DNA from: Streptomyces sp. NRRL S-31
Lineage (GTDB): Bacteria > Actinomycetota > Actinomycetes > Streptomycetales > Streptomycetaceae
Assembly: GCF_000718775.1 (NCBI RefSeq)
Contig: NZ_JOCB01000096.1
Location: forward strand, 1-33,150
Length of the DNA: 33,150 nt
Direction: 5' to 3'
Shown here: one piece after another, positions 14,231 to 24,803 of the stretch
Layout: the number at the start of each line of letters is the position of its first letter
How positions within the stretch are numbered: the first letter of the stretch is position 1
Made by a program: the position numbers and the translations under genes
Notes under the pieces: model-generated
Told to the model about the DNA's origin: nothing
The model's input: the letters and a program-made list of their open reading frames with translations, nothing else
Databases searched by the model: none

Positions 14231-17041
14231 ATGCGCTTTCGCGGGAAGTCGATCCGCCGGAAGATCGTGGCGCTGCTTCTCGTGCCGCTGGTGTCCCTGA
14301 CCGCAGTCTGGGGCCTCGTCACGGTGCTCTCGGGCCGCGAAGTCGCCCAGCTCTTCCGGGTGTCCGACGTGATCGAGGACGTCGGCTACCCCGCCGAGGA
14401 CACCGTCCGCGTCCTCCAGCAGGAACGCCGCCAGACGCTCGTCTACCTCGCCGACCCGCGGGCCTCAGACGCCCTCGCCGCGCTGCACCGCACCCGCGCC
14501 GCGACCGACCGGGCGATCACCGTGATCCGAGAGAGCGCCCGGGACGGGGACGTCCGCTCCGAGATGGACCCGGACGACGGCGAACACCTCACCGCCGTCC
14601 TGGACGCCTTCGACGGCCTGGACTCTCTGCGCCGCAGCGTCGAGGAAGGCACCGTCACCCGCGCCCAGGCACTCGACCTCTACAACCGCCTCGTGGACCC
14701 CTGCTACGCCCTGCTCGCCGCACTCGACGGCATCGACGACGTCGAGGCAGACAAGCAGGCCCGCGCCCTGGTCAACGTCACCCGCGCCCGCGAGCTGCTC
14801 TCCCGCGAGGACGCCCTGCTCGGCTCCTCCCTCGTCGTCGGCCGGCTCACCCGGGACGAGAGCCGTGACATCTCCGACCTCGTCGCCCAGCGCACCCTGC
14901 TGTACGACATCAGCCTCCCACTGCTGCCCCCCGCGGAGCGCGACCGCTACGAACGCTTCTGGAAGAACGCCACCACCGCCCCGCTGCGCGTGGCCGAACA
15001 GACCGTCATCGCCGCGGACTCCTCCTCCGCCCCGCCTGACGTCACCGCGAAGAGCTGGGACACCACCGCGGCGACCGTCCTGGACGAGCTCGGCGACCTG
15101 GACGACCAGGCGGGCGACCGCTTCCAGGACCGCTTGCGCCCCGTGGCCGTGGGCGTCATCGTCCAGGCGGCCGCCACCGGCCTCCTCGGCCTGGTGGCGC
15201 TCCTCGTCTCCGTCGTCCTCTCCGTCCGGGTCGGCCGCTCCCTCATCCGCGACCTGCGCCAGCTCCGCCTGGAGGCACACGAGGCATCCGGTGTCCGGCT
15301 GCCCAGCGTGATGCGCCGGCTGTCCGCGGGCGAACAGGTCGACGTGGAGACCGAGGTGCCGCGCCTGGAGTACGACAAGAACGAGATCGGCGACGTCGGA
15401 CAGGCCCTCAACACCCTCCAGCGCGCCGCCGTCGAGGCCGCCGTCAAACAGGCCGAACTGCGGGCCGGTGTCTCCGAGGTCTTCGTCAACCTCGCCCGCC
15501 GCAGCCAGGTGCTGCTGCACAAGCAGCTCACCCTGCTCGACAGCATGGAACGCCGGACCGAGGACAGCGACGAACTCGCCGACCTGTTCCGCCTGGACCA
15601 CCTCACCACCCGGATGCGCCGGCACGCCGAGGGCCTGGTGATCCTCTCCGGTGCCGCGCCCTCCCGGCAGTGGCGCCGCCCCGTACAGCTGATGGACGTC
15701 GTCCGTGCCGCCGTCGCCGAGGTCGAGGACTACGAGCGCATCGAGGTCCGGCGCCTGCCGCGGGTCGCCGTCACCGGGCCCGCCGTCGCCGACCTCACCC
15801 ATCTCGTGGCCGAACTCCTGGAGAACGCCACGGTCTTCTCGCCCCCGCACACCGCCGTGCAGGTCATCGGCGAGCGGGTCGCCAACGGCTTCACCCTGGA
15901 GATCCACGACCGGGGCCTGGGCATGACGGCCGAAGCGCTCCTGGACGCCAATCTGCGCCTCGCCGAGACTCCCGAGTTCGAACTCTCCGACACCGACCGG
16001 CTGGGCTTGTTCGTGGTCAGCCGCCTCGCCCAGCGCCAGAACGTCCGGGTCTCCCTCCAGCCGTCGCCCTACGGCGGCACCACCGCCGTGGTGTTCATCC
16101 CCGACGCGCTGCTGACCGACGACGTCCCCGACACCAACGGCGTCGGCTTCCGGCTCGACCGGCCCCGCCCGGCGCAGGGCGCGGAACAGGCCCTGGGACC
16201 TGCCGCCGGACGGGCCCCGGCCCCCCTTCAGCTGCCCGGCCTGCCGACCTCCCTGCTGGACGGCCCGGTCGAGCTGGAGGCGCCCGTCGACCTCGACGCG
16301 CTGGACGACTTCCCCGGCGCCCTCCAGGACGAGGACAGCGAGCGCGGCGGTCTCTTCCGCCGCCGCCGGCCCCGGTCCGGCGGCGGCGAGCCCCAGGCCG
16401 ACCGGCAGCCGGGCGAGGCGGGCGGCGGACCCGGACCCGTGCCGCTGCCCCGGCGGCAGACGCCCAAGCTGGTCAGCTCACACGGCAAGCCCGTCACCGG
16501 CCAGCGGCCCCGCCGCGGCACTCCGGCGGCCCCGGGACCCTCCGCCGCACCGCAGGGCGGCGACCCGGGCGGACCGGCCCCGCTGCCCGCCCGCCGCCGC
16601 GGTACCGCCTCCCGGCGCCCCACCGGGCTCACCGACGGGGCCGAGGACCGCGCCGCGACCCCCGCCGAGAGCGACCGCGAGACACCCGGAGCCCCGGCCC
16701 TGCCCCGGCGCACCCGGACCAAGGCGCCGGGCACCGGGGCACCGGCGGACACGGCACCGCACCACGGCCCGTCGGCACCCGCGGGTGACCGGGCCCCGGA
16801 GCCGGGCGCCGGACCGCTGCCCCGGCGCGTACGCCAGGCCAGCCTGGCCCCCCAGCTCCGGCAGACCACCGAACGGCGCGCCGAGCGGGCGGACCAGTTG
16901 GCCGACCGCGATGCCGAGGAGGTGCGCAGCCGGATGGCCTCGCTCCAGCGCGGCTGGCAGCGCGGCCGGGAGGAGAACGCCGCGGGCGACCAGGCCCGGA
17001 ACGGCACAGCACAAGGAACGACTAAGGGGGACGGTCGATGA
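14231..17041 (+). CDS. cvnA: Conservon sensor kinase-like protein CvnA (NIT domain, HATPase)
   Basis: A 936-aa membrane sensor. It has a short cytoplasmic start with TM1 (about 11-33), an extracellular nitrate/nitrite-sensing-type all-helical NIT domain (about 45-290), TM2 (about 305-333), a HAMP-like segment, and a DHp-like region with His430 in LLHKQLTLLDSMERR. An HATPase_c domain follows, with N-box ELLENATVFSPP (Asn532) and G1 box DRGLGM (560-565), then a Pro/Arg-rich disordered tail from about 640 containing repeated LPRR motifs. CvnA proteins act with CvnB, CvnC and the GTPase CvnD in a membrane complex likened to eukaryotic G-protein-coupled systems. GGGGGAGG precedes the ATG, and the stop overlaps cvnB (ATGA). 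Confidence 0.92.
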   Translation: MRFRGKSIRRKIVALLLVPLVSLTAVWGLVTVLSGREVAQLFRVSDVIEDVGYPAEDTVRVLQQERRQTLVYLADPRASDALAALHRTRAATDRAITVIRESARDGDVRSEMDPDDGEHLTAVLDAFDGLDSLRRSVEEGTVTRAQALDLYNRLVDPCYALLAALDGIDDVEADKQARALVNVTRARELLSREDALLGSSLVVGRLTRDESRDISDLVAQRTLLYDISLPLLPPAERDRYERFWKNATTAPLRVAEQTVIAADSSSAPPDVTAKSWDTTAATVLDELGDLDDQAGDRFQDRLRPVAVGVIVQAAATGLLGLVALLVSVVLSVRVGRSLIRDLRQLRLEAHEASGVRLPSVMRRLSAGEQVDVETEVPRLEYDKNEIGDVGQALNTLQRAAVEAAVKQAELRAGVSEVFVNLARRSQVLLHKQLTLLDSMERRTEDSDELADLFRLDHLTTRMRRHAEGLVILSGAAPSRQWRRPVQLMDVVRAAVAEVEDYERIEVRRLPRVAVTGPAVADLTHLVAELLENATVFSPPHTAVQVIGERVANGFTLEIHDRGLGMTAEALLDANLRLAETPEFELSDTDRLGLFVVSRLAQRQNVRVSLQPSPYGGTTAVVFIPDALLTDDVPDTNGVGFRLDRPRPAQGAEQALGPAAGRAPAPLQLPGLPTSLLDGPVELEAPVDLDALDDFPGALQDEDSERGGLFRRRRPRSGGGEPQADRQPGEAGGGPGPVPLPRRQTPKLVSSHGKPVTGQRPRRGTPAAPGPSAAPQGGDPGGPAPLPARRRGTASRRPTGLTDGAEDRAATPAESDRETPGAPALPRRTRTKAPGTGAPADTAPHHGPSAPAGDRAPEPGAGPLPRRVRQASLAPQLRQTTERRAERADQLADRDAEEVRSRMASLQRGWQRGREENAAGDQARNGTAQGTTKGDGR

Positions 17042-17472
17042 CCGCACCGAAGGCCACCGGCCACACGACGACGGGCAACGGCGAGCTGAACTGGCTCCTG
17101 GACGAACTCGTCGACCGGGTCGCCAGCATCCGCAAGGCCGTCATCCTGTCCGGCGACGGACTGGCGACCGGCGTGTCCAAGGATCTGACCAGGGAGGACA
17201 GCGAGCATCTGGCCGCCGTGGCGTCCGGCTTCCACAGCCTCGCCAAGGGCGTCGGACGCCACTTCGACGCGGGCGGAGTCCGGCAGACCGTGGTCGAGCT
17301 GGACGGTGCCTTCCTCTTCGTCACCGCCGCCGGCGACGGCAGCTGCCTCGCGGTCCTCTCGGACGCCGACTCCGACGTCGGACAGGTCGCCTACGAGATG
17401 ACGCTCCTGGTCAAGCGGGTCGGCGCGCATCTGGGCACCGCCCCGCGCACCGATCTGCCCGCAGGCGGGTAG
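17038..17472 (+). CDS. cvnB: Conservon roadblock/LC7 protein CvnB
   Basis: A 144-aa roadblock/LC7 protein, the CvnB component, which in the model is a GTPase-activating or scaffolding partner of CvnD similar to MglB. The fold is visible as LNWLLDELVDRVASIRKAVILSGDGLATGVS (about 17-47), HLAAVASGFHSLAKGVGRHF and a C-terminal DSDVGQVAYEMTLLVKRVGAHL helix. Its ATG overlaps the cvnA stop by 4 bp, indicating coupling. Length is typical for CvnB. Confidence 0.93.
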   Translation: MTAPKATGHTTTGNGELNWLLDELVDRVASIRKAVILSGDGLATGVSKDLTREDSEHLAAVASGFHSLAKGVGRHFDAGGVRQTVVELDGAFLFVTAAGDGSCLAVLSDADSDVGQVAYEMTLLVKRVGAHLGTAPRTDLPAGG

Positions 17473-17481
17473 TGGGATGAC

Positions 17482-17877
17482 ATGAGCGGAGAGGGTCAGC
17501 GAAGAAACCACTGGTTCGACGACGAGGCCGGGCCGGTGGTCCGGCCGTACGCCATGACGCGCGGCCGCACCACGAGCGCGGGCCAGCACCGCCTCGACGT
17601 GATCGCGGTGGTCGTCACCGAGCCCGACGCCGGCGACCCGGAAACGGACCCGACACTGTCCCCCGAACACGTGGACATCGTCGGGCTGTGCCGGGACGAG
17701 CCGCAGTCGGTCGCCGAACTCGCGGCGGAACTCGACCTGCCTATCGGTGTGGTCCGCGTCCTCATCGGTGACCTGGTGCACGCCGAACTCGTCCACGTGA
17801 CCCGCCCGGTGCCCCCGGCGGAGCTCCCGGACGAGAGTATTCTGCGCGACGTGATCAACGGCCTCCGGGCGCTGTGA
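17482..17877 (+). CDS. cvnC: Conservon DUF742 protein CvnC
   Basis: A 131-aa DUF742 protein. Conserved features are VVRPYAMTRGRT (about 19-30), a winged-helix-like centre (EHVDIVGLCRDEPQSVAELAAELDLPIGVVRVLIGDL, about 62-98) and the terminal ILRDVINGLRAL, the family's usual end. It starts 9 bp after cvnB. CvnC is thought to link receptor and GTPase. Normally cvnD follows within a few bases or overlaps; here a 3.6-kb oxoprolinase gene intervenes 24 bp downstream. Confidence 0.92.
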   Translation: MSGEGQRRNHWFDDEAGPVVRPYAMTRGRTTSAGQHRLDVIAVVVTEPDAGDPETDPTLSPEHVDIVGLCRDEPQSVAELAAELDLPIGVVRVLIGDLVHAELVHVTRPVPPAELPDESILRDVINGLRAL

Positions 17878-17901
17878 CCGGCGCGAGAGCGGGGTAGGGA
17901 C

Positions 17902-21520
<3,619 letters not shown>

Positions 21521-21540
<20 letters not shown>

Positions 21541-22126
21541 GCGCGGCAAGTCCCCGGTCGAGCCCGTCACGCTCAAGATCCTGGTGGCCGGCGGCTTCGG
21601 CGTGGGCAAGACGACCCTCGTCGGCGCGGTCAGCGAGATCAGGCCGCTGCGCACCGAGGAACTGCTCACCGAGGCCGGGCGGCCGGTCGACGACACCAGC
21701 GGGGTCGAGGGCAAGCACACCACCACGGTGGCCATGGACTTCGGCCGCATCACCCTCCGCGAGGACCTGGTGCTCTACCTGTTCGGCACTCCCGGGCAGG
21801 AACGGTTCTGGTTCATGTGGGACGAGCTGTCCGAGGGCGCGCTCGGCGCCGTCGTCCTCGCCGACACGCGCCGTCTGGAGGACTGCTTCGCCGCCATCGA
21901 CTACTTCGAGCGGCGCTCCATACCCTTCCTCGTCGGCGTCAACTGCTTCGAGGGGGCGCCCCGGTACCCGGCCGCGTCCGTCCGTCAGGCCCTGGACCTG
22001 GACGACGACGTGCCGGTCGTGCTGACCGACGCCCGTGACCGTGAGTCGGTCAAGGAGGTGCTCATCGGACTCGTCCGGCACGCGATGGAGTACGCGGCCG
22101 ACCGCCGCGGGGCCGTCGCGGGCTGA
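21521..22126 (+). CDS. cvnD: Conservon small Ras-like GTPase CvnD
   Basis: A 201-aa MglA/Ras-like GTPase. P-loop GGFGVGKTT (24-32), switch/G3 region [18 protein letters not shown]4 region VGVNCFEG (Asn-Cys-Phe-Glu instead of NKxD; conservon GTPases commonly have an NxFD-like variant) and G5-like [14 protein letters not shown] are all in order. The ATG at 21521 follows AGGAG by about 11 nt and gives MILGRSE; the frame is open to 21464 but that part lies within the upstream gene. It overlaps the oxoprolinase gene by 20 bp, implying coupled translation. It would be membrane-associated with CvnA-C, switching with GTP. Confidence 0.92.
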
Positions 22127-22148
22127 CCCACCGGCACGGACCGGCCCC

Positions 22149-22167
22149 TCCGCCGGCGTCCGGCGGA
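22149..22167. terminator. Hairpin terminator after the conservon operon
   Basis: TCCGCCGG-CGT-CCGGCGGA is a perfect 8-bp inverted repeat with a 3-nt loop, 22 nt after the cvnD stop and between convergent genes. No T-tract follows. It can serve both strands. Confidence 0.5.
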
Positions 22168-22252
22168 CCCGGCGACACCGTGCAGAGCACGGCCTCGGCC
22201 CGTCCGCCCTGCTCCGCGCGTGCGCCGCGGCGGAGGGAGGGGCACGGGCCGT

Positions 22253-23902
22253 TCACCAGCGCGGTTCGGCGGCCGCGTACCCGGCCTGGGCGGGGGCCGG
22301 GCCCGGGCCGCCGCGCCGGACCTCATGGCCGGGGAACCCGGCGCGGCCGAGCACCCAGCTCCCGCCGTGCAGCGCCTTGGCCGCCTTCTTCAGCGGGGCG
22401 AGCCGGGCGGCGGCCTGGTGGTGGTCGCTCACGCTGCCCGGACCGCACACGACGGTCGCCACCGACAGCGTGACCGGCCGCCCGCCCGCCGCCCAGGGAG
22501 CGTCCAGCACGGCGGTCACCAGCGGAGCCAGCGCCTCCTCGTCGGCCAGCACCAGGAAGTCGTCCCCGCCGATGTGCCCCACCCGGGCGCGTCCCGCCGC
22601 CTGCTGGAGCGCGCCGCCGACCGCGCGGATCAGCTCGTCGCCCGCGGCGAACCCGGCTCCGTCGTTGACCTGCTTCAAGTGATCGATGTCCAGCCAGCTG
22701 AGCGCGAACCCCCGCCCGCTCGAGATCCGCCGGTCCACCTCGCCCACGATCGCGTCCGACCCGGGCAGCCGGGTCAGCGGGTTGAGCCCGGCCGCCTCCT
22801 CGCCCCGGATCTCGGCCAGCGCCCGCACCAGGTCGGCCAGGCGTACGACCCCCACGCACCGGCCCTGTCGGTCGACCACCGCCACGTCGTCGGAGGTCCG
22901 GTCGCGGCCGCCCACCGCCACCACGTCCAGCACCTCCCAGGCCGTCGCGTCCACCCCGACCGTGCGCGGCGCGTCGCCGAGCTTGAAGGCCGGCCGGTCG
23001 GCGTAGAGCGCGTGCCCGTAGCGCCCCGACATCGACAGCAGGAAACGGGAACGGTGCACCGAGCGGACGGGCCGCCCCGACGGATCCACCAGCAGCACCC
23101 CGGAGAGGTCCGGGGAACCGGTCAGCACCGCCCGCACCCGACCGGCCGAGGCGGTCAGCGGCAGTACGGCGGCGGGCCGGACGAACTCCCGCACCGACGG
23201 CCCCGAGCGGGGCGCACCCAGAGTGACGGGGGCCAGGAACGGAACGTATACGTCCGCCACGGGGATACGGGCCGGCGGTGCGAACAGCTCGCCCTGCGCC
23301 AGCTGCGCGCCGGCCGACAGGGCCGCCGCGCACTGGAGCTCGGTCTCCACGCCCTCCACGGCGACGAGCGCGCCCAGCTCCTCGCAGAGCGTCCGCATCG
23401 CCCGCACCGCCGCCGGCCGCGTTAGCAGCGAGGCGTCGAGCTTGACCAGGTCGGGGGAGAGGTCGGTGAGCAGCCGGAGCGGTACGTCGCCGTCCCCGAT
23501 GCCGTCCGCGCTGATCCGGAACCCCTGCTCGCGCAGCGAGGCGACCGCCTCCAGCAGGGCCCGCTGCGGCACGTGCGTGTAGGGCGGGACGATGTCGAGC
23601 GTCACCTCCCAGGGCATCCGCCCGGCCCCGCGTACGGCGTCGTGCAGAGGGGGGAGACCGCCCAGGTCGGCGAGCGTGGCCGCGAACACGTTCAGATGCA
23701 GCGGCAGCAGCGTCTCCTTGCGCGCCGCGGCGCGGAGCGCCGACACGGTCAGCCTGGCGTCCAGTTCCGGATCGCGGCGGGCCTCGGCCAGGACGTCGCC
23801 GGCCTCCGGGCGGGCGAGTGTCTCCAGTGCGGCGACCGCGCCGGTTCTCAGGTTGACCACCGGCTGGAAGGCGAAGCGGAGAGTATCCGTCCAGGAGTGC
23901 AC
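22253..23902 (-). CDS. EAL-CBS-GGDEF protein with degenerate cyclic-di-GMP motifs
   Basis: A 549-aa soluble protein. EAL domain (about 5-235): Glu27 (motif ETL for EAL), Asn71, Lys154, Glu183 and Gln203 fit catalytic positions, but the DDFGxG loop reads DGIGDG (133-138, second Asp lost) and the usual Glu of the third motif is Asp103. A CBS pair (about 245-375) precedes a GGDEF domain (about 385-520) with DIDHLKQVND and signature GGDDF (445-449, Asp for Glu). It could be a cyclic-di-GMP receptor or weak phosphodiesterase rather than a full enzyme, with the CBS pair binding a nucleotide (inference). Start is the GTG at 23902, giving a typical EAL N-terminus; the ribosome-binding site is weak. 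It converges with cvnD. Confidence 0.88.
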   Translation of the reverse strand: MHSWTDTLRFAFQPVVNLRTGAVAALETLARPEAGDVLAEARRDPELDARLTVSALRAAARKETLLPLHLNVFAATLADLGGLPPLHDAVRGAGRMPWEVTLDIVPPYTHVPQRALLEAVASLREQGFRISADGIGDGDVPLRLLTDLSPDLVKLDASLLTRPAAVRAMRTLCEELGALVAVEGVETELQCAAALSAGAQLAQGELFAPPARIPVADVYVPFLAPVTLGAPRSGPSVREFVRPAAVLPLTASAGRVRAVLTGSPDLSGVLLVDPSGRPVRSVHRSRFLLSMSGRYGHALYADRPAFKLGDAPRTVGVDATAWEVLDVVAVGGRDRTSDDVAVVDRQGRCVGVVRLADLVRALAEIRGEEAAGLNPLTRLPGSDAIVGEVDRRISSGRGFALSWLDIDHLKQVNDGAGFAAGDELIRAVGGALQQAAGRARVGHIGGDDFLVLADEEALAPLVTAVLDAPWAAGGRPVTLSVATVVCGPGSVSDHHQAAARLAPLKKAAKALHGGSWVLGRAGFPGHEVRRGGPGPAPAQAGYAAAEPRW

Positions 23903-24073
23903 GGGAGCATGATGGCGCTGCCCGCGTACACCCGAGCGCGGTTCATGAGACGTTCACGCGGCATTCCCGGACGGTCACGGAGCGTGGGCGCCGGCGTGCC
24001 CTCGTGCCATGGGCGACCGGAAACGGGCAGGCCGTTCCCGCGAACCGAACGGCCCCGGACGGCGTCGTGGTAC

Positions 24074-24120
24074 ACGAGGGGCGGCCGGGACCGACGGGGG
24101 TGATTCCGGCCGCCCCTCGT
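24074..24120. repeat. Perfect 15-bp inverted repeat between divergent genes
   Basis: ACGAGGGGCGGCCGG (24074-24088) and CCGGCCGCCCCTCGT (24106-24120) are perfectly complementary, with a further G-T and A-T next to the stem and an inner loop of about 13 nt. It is as stable as a terminator, yet lies between two divergent genes (EAL-CBS-GGDEF and Nudix), where no terminator is expected. The rest of the 299-bp gap holds no convincing gene. Confidence 0.65.
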
Positions 24121-24189
24121 ATGCCGCCCCTTCCTCATCCGCCCGTTCCCGACGGGTCACTGCCGGAACACATCGCTCCTGCGATCGGA

Positions 24190-24202
24190 TACAGTCCGCG
24201 CG
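24190..24202 (+). promoter_or_regulatory. -10 element giving a leaderless Nudix transcript
   Basis: TACAGT (24190-24195) is followed after 6 nt by the GTG at 24202, where transcription would start, so the mRNA is predicted leaderless; no ribosome-binding site precedes that GTG. No good -35 TTGAC-like hexamer is seen at 17-18 bp; GGAAC at 24165-24169 resembles an extracytoplasmic-function sigma -35, but its spacing is only suggestive. Confidence 0.4.
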
Positions 24203-24738
24203 TGTCCGAACCCCAACACCCGACTGCCAACTCCGCTCCGGATTCCCACTGTTCGAGCTGCGGAGCGCCCTATGGAGAGGGCATCTCCGGCTGGCCGCGC
24301 ACCTGCCCGTCCTGCGGGACCGTCGCCTACCGCAATCCGCTGCCGGTCGCGGTCGCGCTCCAGCCCGTGTACGACAGCGAGGGCGCGGCCCTGGTCGTCA
24401 TCACCCGAACCGTGGCCCCCGCGCGCGGGGGCACGGCCCTGCCCGGCGGCTACGTCGACGACCGCGAGGACTGGAGACGGGCCGTCGTACGCGAGCTCAG
24501 GGAAGAGACCGGCATCGACGCGGCCGCCCGCGACGTGCGGCTCGCGGACGCCATGAGTTCACCCGACGGGCACCTGCTGCTGTTCGGACTGCTGCCGGAA
24601 CGCCCGGCCGCCGGACTGCCGCCCTCCGGTCCCACGGACGAGACCGAGGGCTGGCACCTGCTGCGCGGGCCCGAGGACCTCGCCTTCCCGCTGCACTCGG
24701 TGGCCGTCAGGGCGTGGTTCGAGGGCCGCTACGGGTGA
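24202..24738 (+). CDS. Nudix hydrolase with N-terminal zinc ribbon
   Basis: A 178-aa protein. The N-terminus has a zinc ribbon CSSC (residues 17-20) and CPSC (about 35-38), then the Nudix fold with the full Nudix box GYVDDREDWRRAVVRELREE followed by TGI, fitting Gx5Ex7REUxEExGU. Such zinc-ribbon Nudix proteins resemble NADH pyrophosphatases and ADP-ribose hydrolases; the exact nucleoside-diphosphate substrate is not evident. The frame is open upstream to 24004, but the GTG at 24202 fits the conserved start of the ribbon and lies 6 nt after a -10 hexamer. It converges with the GH31 gene. Confidence 0.88.
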   Translation: MSEPQHPTANSAPDSHCSSCGAPYGEGISGWPRTCPSCGTVAYRNPLPVAVALQPVYDSEGAALVVITRTVAPARGGTALPGGYVDDREDWRRAVVRELREETGIDAAARDVRLADAMSSPDGHLLLFGLLPERPAAGLPPSGPTDETEGWHLLRGPEDLAFPLHSVAVRAWFEGRYG

Positions 24739-24768
24739 GCCGGGCGGAGCGACCGGGTCCGAGCCCGA

Positions 24769-24803
24769 AACCGCGCACGGTACCGGGCGGGACGGTGCGG
24801 GTT
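24769..24803. terminator. Imperfect hairpin between convergent Nudix and GH31 genes
   Basis: AACCGCGCAC and GTGCGGGTT can pair with one bulged base around a GC-rich loop. It occupies the 64-bp convergent gap and touches the GH31 stop. The imperfection makes the call weak. Confidence 0.3.

Noticed and set aside
24003..24201. N-terminal extension of the Nudix protein from 24004
   Set aside because: The extension is Pro/Arg-rich without family similarity, crosses the 15-bp hairpin and lies upstream of the predicted transcription start.
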